From assembly GCF_019097595.1 (NCBI RefSeq), contig NC_080714.1, positions 28,385,259 through 28,449,258 on the forward strand: a stretch of DNA of 64,000 nucleotides. Reading direction: 5' to 3'. Source of the DNA: Hemibagrus wyckioides. Its lineage: Eukaryota > Chordata > Actinopteri > Siluriformes > Bagridae. Below, piece by piece: positions 39,214 to 56,200 of the stretch (positions within the stretch are counted from its first letter, which is position 1; each line of letters opens with the position of its first letter). The notes beneath the pieces are model-generated. The model was not told the DNA's origin. It was given only the letters and a program-made list of their open reading frames with translations, and did not search any database. A program made the position numbers and the translations under genes.

Positions 39214-42200
39214 CTGTTAGCACTTGCATTACAGCAGCTATAAACAGTCGTTCCTTCACCTTTTTATTTCTCTCTTGAAGTAACTTCTCTACCATGACCA
39301 CATTATACACACACTATACACACACTATACACACACTACACACACTACACACACTACACACTCTCTACACACACTACACACACTATACACACACTATACA
39401 CACACTACACACACTACACACACTACACACACTCTACACACACTACACACACACTATACACACACACTACACACACTACACACACTATACACACACTACA
39501 CACACTATACACACTACACACACACTATGCACACACTACACACACTATACACACACTATACACACACTACACACACTATACACACACTACACACACTATA
39601 CACACTCTACACACACTATACACACACTACACACACACTACACACACACTACACACTCTCTACACACTATACACACACTATACACACACTACACACACTC
39701 TACACACACTACACACACTACACACACTATACACACACTATACACACACTACACACACACTACACACACTACACACACTACACACACTATACACACACTA
39801 CACACACTATACACACTATACACACACTATACACACACTACACACACACTATACACACACTACACACACTATACACACTATACACACACTCTACACACAC
39901 TATACACACACTACACACACACTACACACACTCTACACACACTATACACACACTACACACACTCTACACACACTATACACACACTATACACACTATACAC
40001 ACACTACACACACTCTACACACACTCTACACACACTACACACACTATACACACACTCAACACACACTACACACACTCTACACACACTACACACACACTCT
40101 ACACACACTCTACACACACTATACACACTCTACACACACACTCTACACACACTACACACACTCAACACACACTACACACACTCTACACACACTCTACACA
40201 CACTACACACACACTACACACACACTCTACACACACTATACACACACTATACACACACTACACACACTACACACACTATACACACACTACACACACTATA
40301 CACACACTACACACACTATACACACACTACACACACTACACACACTATACACACACTATACACACACTATACACACACTATACACACACTACACACACTA
40401 TACACACACTACACACACTATACACACACTACACACACACTATACACACACTACACACACTATACACACACTATACACACACTACACACACTATACACAA
40501 ACTACACACACTATACACACACTACACACACTATACACACACTACACACACACTATACACACACTACACACACTATACAAACACTATACACACACTATAC
40601 ACACACTACACACACTATACACACACTACACAAACTACACACACTATACACACACAATACACACACTACACACACACTACACACACTACACACACTACAC
40701 ACACTATACACACACTACACACACTATACACACTATACACACACTATACACACACTACACACACACTATACACACACTACACACACTATACACACTATAC
40801 ACACACTCTACACACACTACACACACTATACACACACTACACACACACTACGCACACTACACACACTCTACACACACTACACACACTCTACACACACACT
40901 CTACACACACTATACACACTATACACACACTACACACACTCTACACACACTCTACACACACTACACACACTATACACACACTCAACACACACTCTACACA
41001 CACTATACACACACTATACACACACTCAACACACACTCTACACACACTATACACACACTATACACACTCTACACACACACTCTACACACACTACACACAC
41101 TCAACACACACTACACACACTCTACACACACTCTACACACACTACACACACACTACACACACACTCTACACACACTATACACACACTCTACACACACTAC
41201 ACACACTATGCACACACTACACACACTCTACACACACTACACACACTATACACACACTATACACATACTACACACACTATACACACACTATACACACACT
41301 ACACACACTATACACACACTATACACACACTACACACACTCTACACACACTCTACACACACTACACACACTCTACACACACTCTACACACACTCTACACA
41401 CACTACACACACTATACACACACTATACACACACTACACACACTATACACACACTATACACACACTACACACACTCTACACACACTACACACACTCTACA
41501 CACACTACACACACTATACACACACTATACACACACTACACACACTACACACACTCTAAACACACTCTACACACACTACACACACTATACACACTCTACA
41601 CACACTACACACACTCTACACACACTCTACACACACTCTACACACACTATACACACTCTACACACACTATACACACACTACACACACTACACACACACTC
41701 TACACACACTCTACACACACTGTACACACTATACACACACTACACACACTCTACACACACTCTACACACACTATACACACACTACACACACTCTACACAC
41801 ACTACACACACTATACACACACTACACACACTATACACACACTCTACACACACTACACACACTATACACACACTCTACACACTCTACACACACTACACAC
41901 ACTACACACACTATACACACACTCTACACACACTACACACACTCTACACACACTACACACACTCTACACACACACTCTACACACACTATACACACACTAT
42001 ACACACTATACACACACTATACAAACACTATACACACACTATACACACACTATACACACACTACACACATTATACACACACTATACAAACACTATACACA
42101 CACTATACACACACTATACATAAACTACACACACTATACACACACTACACACACTATACACAAACTACACACACTAAACACACACTACACACACTATACA

Positions 42201-45200
42201 CACACTATACACACACTATACACACACTACACACACTATACACAAACTACACACACTAAACACACACTACACACACTATACACACACTATACACACACTA
42301 CACACACTATACACACACTATACACACACTACACACACTATACAAACACTATACACACACTATACAAACACTATACACACACTATACACACACTACACAC
42401 ACTATACATAAACTACACACACTATACACACACTACACACACTATACACACACTACACACACTATACACAAACTACACACACTATACACACAATACACAC
42501 ACTATACACAAACTAGACACACTACACACACTATACACAAACTACACACACTATACACACACTATACACACACTATACACACACTATACACACTCTACAC
42601 ACACTATACACACACTATACACACACTCTACACACACTACACACACTATACACACACTATACACACACTACACACACTCTACACACACTATACACACACT
42701 ACACACACTCTACACACACTACACACACTATACACACTCTACACACACTATACACACACTATACACACACTATACACACTCCATACACACTATACACACA
42801 CTCTACACACTCCATACACACTATACACACACTCTACACACACTATTCACACTATACACACTCCATACACACTATACACACACTATACACACACTGTAAA
42901 CACTATACACACACTGTAAACACTGTACACACACTACACACACTATACACACACTATACACACACTGTAAACACTATACACACACTATACACACACTATA
43001 CACACACTGTAAACACTATACACACACTATACACACACTGTAAACACTATACACACACTATACACACACTGTAAACACTATACACACACTATACACACAC
43101 TGTAAACACTATACACACACTATACACACACTATACACACTATACACACACTGTAAACACTATACACACACTGTAAACACTATACACACACTATACACAC
43201 ACTGTAAACACGATACACACACTATACACACACTATACACACACTATACACACTCTGTAAACACTATACACACACTATACACACTCTGTAAACACTATAC
43301 ACACTCTATACACACACTATACACACACTATACACACACTATACACACTCTGTAAACACTATACACACACTATACACACACTATACACACTCTGTAAACA
43401 CTATACACACACTATACACACACTATACACACTCTGTAAACACTATACACACTCTATACACACACTATACACACACTATACACACTCTGTAAACACTATA
43501 CACACACTATACACACACTATACACACTCTAAACACTATACACACTCTATTCACACACTATACACACACAATACACACTCTGTAAACACTATACACACAC
43601 TATACACACACTATACACACACTGTAAACACTATACACACACTATACACACACTATACACACACTATACACACACTGTAAACACTATACACACACTATAC
43701 ACACACTGTAAACACGATACACACACTATACACACACTATACACACTCTGTAAACACTATACACACACTATACACACTCTGTAAACACTATACACACTCT
43801 ATACACACACTATACACACACTCTACACACACTCTACACACTATACACACACTCTACACACTCTACACACTCCATACACACTATACACACACTCTACACA
43901 CTCCATACACACTATACACACACTCTACACACTATACACACACTCTACACACACTATACACACACTCTACACACACTATACACACTCCATACACACTATA
44001 CACACACTCTACACACACTATACACACACTATACACACAGTCTACACACACTCTACACACTATACACACACTCTACACACAGTCTACACACACTCTACAC
44101 ACACTATACACACTCCATACACACTATACACACACTCTATACACACTCTATACACACTATACACACACTCTATACACACTATACACACACTCTATACACA
44201 CTATACACACACTCCATACACACTATACACACACTACACACACACTCTATACACACTATACACACACTCTATACACACTATACACACACTCCATACACAC
44301 TATACACACACTCTATACACACTCTATACACACTCTACACACACTCTATACACACTCTACACACACTCTATACACACTATACACACACTCTATACACACT
44401 ATACACACACTCTACACACACTATACACACTCCATACACACTATACACACACTCTATACACACTCTATACACACTATACACACACTCTATACACACTCTA
44501 CACACACTCTACACGCTATACACACACTCTACACACACTATACACACAGTCTACACACACTATACACACACTATACACACTCTATACACACTATACACAC
44601 ACTCTACACACACTATACACACTCCATACACACTATACACACACTCTATACACACTCTATACACACTATACACACACTCTACACACACTATACACACTCT
44701 ATACACACTCTATACACACTATACACACACTCTATACACACTATACACACACTCTACACACACTATACACACTCTATACACACACTCTATACACACACTC
44801 TATACACACTATACACACACTCTATACACACTATACACACACTCTATACACACTATACACACACTCTATACACACTCTATACACACTCTATACACACTAT
44901 ACACACACTCTATACACACTATACACACACTCCATACACACTATACACACACTCTATACACACTCTATACACACTATACACACACTCTATACACACTCTA
45001 CACACACTCTATACACACTATACACACTATACACACACTCTATACACACTCTACACACACTCTATACACACTATACACACACTCTATACACACTCTACAC
45101 ACACTATACACACTCCATACACACTATACACACACTCTATACACACTCTATACACACTATACACACACTCTATACACACTCTACACACACTCTACACACA

Positions 45201-48200
45201 CTATACACACACTCTACACACACTATACATACACTCTACACACACTATACACACACTATACACACTCTACACACACTATACACACTCCATACACACTATA
45301 CACACACTCTACACACACTCTACACACACTATACACACTCTACACACTCCATACACACTATACACACACTCTACACACTCTACACACACTATACACACTA
45401 TACACACACTCTACACACACTATACACACTCCATGCACACTATACACACACTCTACACACTCCATACACACTCCATACACACTATACACACACTACACAC
45501 ACACTGTACACACACTGTAAACACTATACACACACTATACACACACTGTACACACACTACAAACACTATACACACACTATACACACACTGTACACACACT
45601 ACACACACTATACACACACTGTACACACACTGTAACACTATACACACACTTTACACACACTATACACACACTGTACACACACTATACACACTCCATACAT
45701 ACTATACACACACTCTACACACTCCATACACACTATACACACACTATACACACACTCTACACACACTATACACACTCCATACACACTATACACACACTCC
45801 ATACACACTATACACACACTCTACACGCACTATACACACACTCTACACACACTATACACACACTATACACACTCCATACACACTATACACACACTCTACA
45901 CACTATACACACACTCTACACACACTCTACACACACTATACACACACTATACACACTCCATACACACTATACACACACTCTACACACTCCATACACACTA
46001 TACACACACTCTACACACACTATACACACACTCTACACACACTCTACACACTATACACACACTCTACACACTCTACACACTATACACACACTCTACACAC
46101 TCCATACACACTATACACACACTCTACACACTCCATACACACTATACACACACTCTACACACACTATACACACACTCTACACACACTATACACACTCCAT
46201 ACACACTATACACACTCCATACACACTATACACACACTCTACACACACTATACACACACTATACACACAGTCTACACACACTCTACACACTATACACACA
46301 GTCTACACACACTTTACACACACTATACACACTATACACACACTCTATACACACTCTATACACACTATACACACACTCTATACACACTATACACACACTC
46401 TATACACACTCTATACACACTATACACACACTCCATACACACTATACACACACTACACACACACTCTATACACACTCTATACACACTATACACACACTAT
46501 ACACACACTATAAACACACTGTAAACACTATACACACACTATACACACACTATACACACTCTGTAAACACTATACATACACTATACACACTATACACACT
46601 CTGTAAACACTATACACACACTATGCACACACTATACACACACTATACACACACTGTAAACACTATACACACACTATACACACACTATACACACACTGTA
46701 AACACTATACACACACTATATACACACTATACACACACTATACACACACTATACACACTCTGTAAACACTATACACACACTATACACACACTGTAAACAC
46801 GATACACACACTATACACACACTATACACACTCTGTAAACACTATACACACACTATACACACTGTGTAAACACTATACACACTCTATACACACTATACAC
46901 ACACTATACACACTCTGTAAACACTATACACACACTATACACACTATACACACTCTGTAAACACTATACACACACTAAACACACACTATACACACTCTGT
47001 AAACACTATACACACACTATACACACACTATACACACTCTGTAAACACTATACACACACTATACACACACTATACACACACTGTAAACACTATACACACA
47101 CTATACACACACTATACACACACTATACACACACTGTAAACACTATACACACACTATACACACACTGTAAACACTATACACACACTATACACACTATACA
47201 CACACTGTAAACACTATACACACACTATACACACACTATACACACACTGTAAACACTATACACACACTATACACACACTATACACACACTGTAAACACTA
47301 TACACACACTATACACACACTATACACACTCTGTAAACACTATACACACTCTATTCACACACTATACACACACTATACACACTCTGTAAACACTATACAC
47401 AAACGATACACACACTGTAAACACTATATACACACTATACACACACTATACACACACTGTACACACACTACAAACACTACACACACTATACAAACTGTAC
47501 ACACACTACACACACACTGTACACACACTGTAAACACTATACACACACTATACACACACTGTACACACACTATACACACACTCTACACACTCTACACACA
47601 CTATACATACACTCTACACACACTATACACACACTATACACACTCTATACACACTATACACACACTCTACACACACTATACACACTCCATACACACTATA
47701 CACACACTCTATACACACTCTACACACACTCTACACACACTATACACACACTCTATACACACTCTATATACACTCTATACACACTATACACACACTCTAT
47801 ACACATTCTACACACACTCTATACACATTCTACACACACTCTATACACATTCTACACACACTCTATACACATTCTACACACACTCTATACACATTCTGCA
47901 CACTCTATACACATTCTACACACACTCTATACACATTCTACACACACTCTATACACATTCTGCACACTCTATACACATTCTGCACACTCTATACACACAC
48001 TCTATACACACTCTATACACACTATACACACACTCTATACACACTCTACACACACTCTACACACACTATACACACACTCTACACACTCTACACACACTAT
48101 ACATACACTCTACACACACTATACACACTCCATACACACTATACACACACTCTATACACACTATACACACACTCTACACACTCCATACACACTATACACA

Positions 48201-50046
48201 CACTCTACACACTCCATACACACTATACACACACTCTACACACACTATACACACACTATACACACTATACACACATTGTACACACACTGTAAACACTATA
48301 CACACACTATACACACACTATACACACACTGTACACACACACTATACACACAATATACACACACTGTAAACACACTGTACACACACTGTACTCACACTAT
48401 ACACACACTGTACACAGTATACACACACTATACACACACTGTAAACACTATACACACACTATACACACAATATACACACACTGTACACACACTGTACTCA
48501 AACTATACACACACTGTAAACACTATACACACACTATACACACACTGTAAACACTATACACACACTATACACACACTGTAAACACTATACACACACTATA
48601 CACACACTATACACACACTGTAAACACTATACACACACTATACACACACTGTAAACACTATACACACACTATACACACTATACACACTCTACACACTCCA
48701 TACACACTCTACACACTGCATACACACTATACACACTGCATATACACTCTACGCGCTACATACACACTGCATACACACTCTACATACTGTATACACACTC
48801 TACACACTGCATACACACTCTACACACTGCATACACACTCTACACACTGCATACACACTCTACACACTGCATACACACTATACACACTGCATATACACTC
48901 TACGCGCTACATACACACTGCATACACACTCTACACACTGCATACACACTATACACACACTCTACACACTGTATACACACTGCATACACACTCTACACGC
49001 TACATACACACTGCATACACACTATATACATTGTACACACTGCATACACACCATACACACTCTACACACAATACACACCACATACACACTATAAACACTA
49101 TACACACTACATACACACTTCATAGTGTTCTCTACCATGACACTGGAGACAAATATCTCCTTCTCCATATCAACGATTGTATGTTTTTAATTTGCTTATG
49201 TGGAGCGTCCACAGGTGATTGAGCTGTTGCTATGGAAACAGTAAGGTATCAGAGTGGACACATTTATATAAATCTGCTGTTAGAGAGATTCTGACCAATC
49301 CGGAGTCCAGAATTCCGCATCTCAGTGGTGGAAACTCATCTGTTTAATCCCAATGAACTGTTTGGCTCGAACGTCGAGCTTCACGAGACATGATCCAAAC
49401 CTTTACGAAAGTTGGCTCGATTCCAGGGCGAGACGTTAAGCATGCGTTTTTACGAGATCTCCGTTTCAGAAAGGCTCGTTGTGAGAGATCCCTGAGGGAA
49501 GGGAGAGGCTTTTTACAGCTTCATTTCAATCAGCATTGTTTATATCGATCATTACCGAGCTGGAGATGAGACCTGGTAAAGATTTTAAAACTGAATGTAA
49601 CTGCTGTAAAACGTAAACAGACGACAGGACGCTGCTACAGAGGCTCTTTATTTAAAAAGCGCAGAAGATTTAAAGTTTGTGCTGAAAGCCTGGAGTAAAA
49701 ATAGCTCCTGCTCCTCGCCAGTGTGTTGTCATGGCCTTGGATTTAATGTAATGCGGTGTTATGTGAGTATCCTCCAGGCTCGCTGCGCTCAATCCCTCGT
49801 TCTGCTCCAAGCGGCAGTAATTGTTAGTTGAGCTCTGAAACCGCGGCTAATTGTCTGGAGCCTTTTTTCTTTGCGTTCTGGAAAAACAGATCCACTTCCA
49901 GAGATCTCATTACAAACTACAGAACATGACAGCTCGAGTGCGTGCTCTGGAAAGCAAACTATCGGCTGCTACTTCCATCTATAACACAGTCAATCATAGC
50001 AGAAAAAAAACGCTGAGATCAGACTCACACACACACACATACGCAT

Positions 50047-50078
<32 letters not shown>

Positions 50079-50128
50079 CCACAGCCTTGCTTTACTGTTA
50101 TGTAACGTATGTGGGAACCTGTGAGATC

Positions 50129-50201
<73 letters not shown>

Positions 50202-53200
50202 AATGTGACTGTTGTAATGTGTCAACACAACACAACACAACAACAATAAAAAGCCTTACTGTGCTGGATTTGGCTGGGTGCAGAGCCACTTGAACGGAAA
50301 TTAAAAAACAATTCTCCAAAAACGTAGCTGCATGTATTAGAGGAATATTCACCAGACCACAAACTGCCTCCATAAAACACGCTGCTGACAGAAGGCTTTA
50401 AATATCGCTCTTATTTTTCAGCTTATTCTTGCCACTTTACACGCCATCGTACATTTCACCTCATCGCTCAGAGTAACACGTCTCCCTGAAAAGCTAATTC
50501 TGTGGTTTACTTCAATTTGGAAACTATTTGGAGCTCTGTTGCCCTGATCGGATGGTTGCAATGGCACAGTGTGGCCTACAGGGGGCAGGAGGAGGAAGCC
50601 GTGCCACTAATGGTGGGAAAATTGGGGAATTGGTGAAGAAATGTGGAAAAAAGCAAAAGAATCTTTATATTATGTTTGCAGATGTCTATAAACACGCTGA
50701 GTGAACATTTTCCACAACCACAAACACCATCTAACACCAAACTCTATCAAACAACCATCAACAAAACACCAACACTGGCCAACTGAATGCCAAAATCAAA
50801 ATACCTTCAACACTGCAACATTCACCATCTAAACACCATCATTCCCCATCAAACCACCATTATTTACCATATAAGCACCATTGTTCACCATCTAAACACC
50901 AACATTCACTGTATAAACACCAACATTTATTACTTAAATGCCATAATTTAGCTTATTAACACCATCATTCAGCATCTAAACACCAAACTCTATCAAACAA
51001 CAACCATCAACAAAACCCCAACACTGATCATCTAAACGCCAAAATCAAAATACCTTCATCAACACTGCACCATTCCCCACCTAAACACCATCATTCCCCA
51101 CCTAAACACCAGTATTCATTACGTAAACACCATCACTCATCACTTAAACACCACCATCCACCATCTAAACACCACTATTTATTAACTAGACACCACCATT
51201 AAACAGCTAAACCCCAAAACACACAACCTCTAACAGCAGTATTCACCATCTAACACCAACACTTCTTAATCTGATTCAGCACCTAACACTAACACCCCAT
51301 TAACACCGCAGTACACCGACCTTCTCCAGTGGTTACAGATGTTAGAAGGTGTAAACATAAACATGACTGTAGTATTTATTCAGATGACTCGGCCCTCGTT
51401 TTTCATATAAAAAAAATGATATTAAAGGCTAAAGTTTAAAACACGTAAAAATATCTTTGTGCAAATAAACAACAGTAAACAAATCCCTTCAGGGGTTTAA
51501 AAGGAGATGATATAACACTAATCAGTAGTGTTTAGTGTTTAGTGTTGAGGACAAAACAAAAACAAGCGACTGGCTCTCTTCTGCTGTTGTATCAATCACG
51601 ACAGCAGCTGAGTGCCGTTCCGGGCCTCCAGAACAACCCGCTCTTCCCGAAAGTTGCGGTAATTTGTAGATTTGGCTAACGACGGGTTATTGCCTTTAAT
51701 TATGATAAAGAGCAGAAACACTCAGTTCAAATCTGTTTCCTCTGAAGGTTTCAGGGGAACAGATGTATTTACCCTCCCACCCTCCCTCCATCCATCCCTC
51801 CCTCCCTCTCTGTGCTTTCTCTCTGCCATTTTTTTTTTATACTCTTTACTCTTTCGTTCCAGCGTTTTTGTTCCTTACTGTACACACAACGCTTCTTGAT
51901 GACACGTTGGATTTGCAGCCCAGCATTTGTGGCTCCTGGGGGAAAATTGAGAGGAATTGGGAGGGGTTGGGGGGGCAGGGGTGTGTGAGTGTGGGGGGGG
52001 TGCTTAATGGGAAACATGCCTGCATTCAGCAAACAGCTCAACACATATTGAACACCAAACATATCTGTGTTCATGGAGCCCCACCTCAACAGCCCTCGTG
52101 CTCCGGTTCGGGTAAAAATGACTCATTTTTTAAATGTTTACTGAAAGTGGCACTGTATTAAAAAATGTCTTCTTTTTTTTCCCCTCCAATATAAATGTTT
52201 GTGGGATCGGCCCGATTTCGCCGAAAAGCAAGAAGAGAAATGATGTTTGGAACAAAGGATCTTCTGAGTAATGACGTAAAAATACAAAAAACAGTGTAAG
52301 AAATGCTAGGAGTTTGCAGCATCCTCATCGCACAGGCTCTTGTTTCCATCTGGACTTTAGGGCTCCGTTTCCATCAATACACTTTAAACTGAATATAAAC
52401 TGAAAGGAGCAAATCATCTAAAGAGATCTGTAGGCATTGGGAACACTGGGATTAATGCATTTTGGGTTGGATTTTTGGACCTGCGCACGAAGTTTGTTCT
52501 CATGTCATTATGTTTGTTGTTGTTTTTTTTCTGTAGTTGTGTAAACATTGTAAGTATTGTGGTAATCCTGGGCGCTTTCTAGTCGACTCAGCTATGTTTT
52601 TCCTTTTACAAGGATCACAATGATGTTCAAGAGACCAGGAACATGGCAAATGTCTCCAACAAGAAGCTCAGTCACCGAGTCCAGGTTGCAGTTAGAAGGT
52701 AAAATATGACTCTTCTGTCTGACCTTTAAATTCAGCTCCGGATTTATTTTATGCTGAAAGTCTCCGTTTATTCTGGACGGCCTGAATAAACACGGCAGAG
52801 CCGACGGAGATGGGGCTGTGATCGGTGTGTTAAAGGTGTGTAAGTACGGTGTGTGTGTGTGTGGCTGTATGTGGAGCTAAAGTTACAATTAAAACAAACA
52901 TAAACTGAGATGGAAGAGAAGCCAGAGCTCTGCACCGTAAATTCTGCATGTAATGTAAATATACTGAACATACGAAAATACATCGATCAAAAAAACACCA
53001 ACGTTCTTCAACAGGCAGCATTCTTATTCATCAAACACCATAAACCTACAAACACCGGCGTTTCTTCACCATCGCAGATGTTTAGCATCACACAGAAACA
53101 TTCAATTGTGTTTAATGAAGTCCAGAAAAGAAGTGAGAAGCCAAATGAACAGCAACAATCACACATAGGGACAAACAAACACCGGAGCCTCACCATCAAA

Positions 53201-56200
53201 TACCTACTTACACTAACAGACAGAGAAACACCAGGAAACATAAACATCAACTGTTACCATCAGACTGCACCTTACACCAACATCTGAACAACAGAGCATC
53301 TGTTTGTTCTCCATCCAACACAAACACCCTCAAACCTTCACCGTCAAATACCAACTCTACTCAGACAACTCAACACCTACTAACATATTCAATCAAACAC
53401 CAGGATACAGTTAAATATTAACTGTTACAATCAGACTGCACCTTAAACCAACATCTGTCAATGTTCTCCATCAAATACCAACACAAACACCATCTAATAC
53501 CAACTCAACTCACACCAATACCTGCTGACAAACTCAATCAAACACCAGGAAACAGTTAAACATCAATTGTTACAATCAAACATCTTGCACCAACATCTGA
53601 CAATATTTTCCATCAAACACCAACACAAACACCATCAAATACTGACTTCCACCATCAAACACCAGCTTAACTCACACCAACACCTGCAAACATACTCACT
53701 CAAACACCAGGATACACAATAAAGATGGTTGTATAATATGTTATTTGATGGTAGCAGTTGTGCTACCATCAAATAACATATTATACAACCATCTGCTAAT
53801 ATTTTCCAGCAAAAATCAACACAGGCATCATCAAACACCGACCTTCACCATTAAATATCAACGTATATCAACACCTGCTAACAGACTCAATCAAACACCA
53901 GGAAGAAACACAATTAAACATTAAACTGTTACAATCAAACAACATCTTGCACCATCGTCTGCCAATATTCTCCATCAAACACTAACATAAACACCATCAA
54001 ACACTGACCTTCACCATTAAATGTCAACTCGCATCAACACTCAATAATATAATCAATGAAACACCAGGAAGCACAAACCTCAACCGCTAACATCAAACAG
54101 CACCCTACACCAACGTATCCAAAAACACCATTATTACAATTCAGCAGCATGAAAACAAACCAACAAACACCATTAAAACACAAACACTGACCATCTCTAT
54201 TAAAAATCATGCGACACCAATGTTCTCTACTAACCAAACACCACCAAACTCCACCATCAAGCACCAACACACTTTACAATTCCATTAAACACACCAACAT
54301 TCTCCATTAAACACCTACACACACCAGCATTCTCCATTAAACACCTACACACACCAGCATTCTCCAATAAACACCAACACACACCAGCATTCTCCAATAA
54401 ACACCAACACACACCAGCATTCTCCAATAAACACCAACACACACCAGCATTCTCCATTAAACACCAACACACACCAACATTCTCCATTAAACACCAACAC
54501 ACACCAACATTCTCCATTAAACACCAACACACACCAACATTCTCCAATAAACACCAACACACACCAGCATTCTCCATTAAACACCAACACACACCAACAT
54601 TCTCCATTAAACACCAACACACACCAGCATTCTCCATTAAACACCAACACACACCAACATTCTCCAATAAACACCAACACACACCAGCATTCTCCAATAA
54701 ACACCAACACACACCAACATTCTCCAATAAACACCAACACACACCAGCATTCTCCAATAAACACCAACACACACCAGCATTCTCCAATAAACACCAACAC
54801 ACACCAACATTCTCCATTAAACACCAACACACACCAACATTCTCCAATAAACACCAACACACACCAGCATTCTCCATTAAACACCAACACACACCAGCAT
54901 TCTCCATTAAACACCAACACACACCAACATTCTCCATTAAACACCAACACACACCAACATTCTCCAATAAACACCAACACACACCAGCATTCTCCATTAA
55001 ACACCAACACACACCAGCATTCTCCATTAAACACCAACACACACCAACATTCTCCAATAAACACCAACACACACCAGCATTCTCCAATAAACACCAACAC
55101 ACACCAACATTCTCCAATAAACACCAACACACACCAGCATTCTCCATTAAACACCAACACACACCAACATTCTCCATTAAACACCAACACACACCAGCAT
55201 TCTCCAATAAACACAAACACACACCAGCATTCTCCAATAAACACCAACACACACCAGCATTCTCCATTAAACACCAACACACACCAGCATTCTCCATTAA
55301 ACACCAACACACACCAACATTCTCCATTAAACACCAACACACACCAACATTCTCCATTAAACACCAACACACACCAACATTCTCCATTAAACACCAACAC
55401 ACACCAGCATTCTCCATTAAACACCAACACACACCAGCATTCTCCATTAAACACCAACACACACCAACATTCTCTATGAAACACCAACACACACCAGCAT
55501 TCTCCATTAAACACCAACACACACCAACATTCTCCATTAAACACCAACACACACCAGCATTCTCCAATAAACACAAACACACACCAGCATTCTCCAATAA
55601 ACACCAACACACACCAGCATTCTCCATTAAACACCAACACACACCAGCATTCTCCATTAAACACCAACACACACCAGCATTCTCCATTAAACACCAACAC
55701 ACACCAACATTCTCCATTAAACACCAACACACACCAACATTCTCCATTAAACACCAACACACACCAACATTCTCCATTAAACACCAACACACACCAGCAT
55801 TCTCCATTAAACACCAACACACACCAGCATTCTCCATTAAACACCAACACACACCAACATTCTCCATTAAACACCAACACACACCAACATTCTCCATTAA
55901 ACACCAACACACACCAACATTCTCCAATAAACACCAACACACACCAACATTCTCCAATAAACACCAACACACACCAGCATTCTCCATTAAACACCAACAC
56001 ACACCAACATTCTCCAATAAACACCAACACACACCAACATTCTCCAATAAACACCAACACACACCAACATTCTCCAATAAACACCAACACACACCAGCAT
56101 TCTCCATTAAACACCAACACACACCAGCATTCTCCATTAAACACCAACACACACCAACATTCTCCATTAAACACCAACACACACCAACATTCTCCATTAA

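Noticed and set aside
39294..42899. 1,201-codon and overlapping 910-codon frames
   Set aside because: Same cause: CA/TATA satellite lacking stops. Two overlapping frames are equally open.
52985..53287. 125-codon plus frame (KHHKPTNTGVSS...)
   Set aside because: It reads through the diverged repeat, with low-complexity Thr/Asn/His content and no splice or domain evidence.
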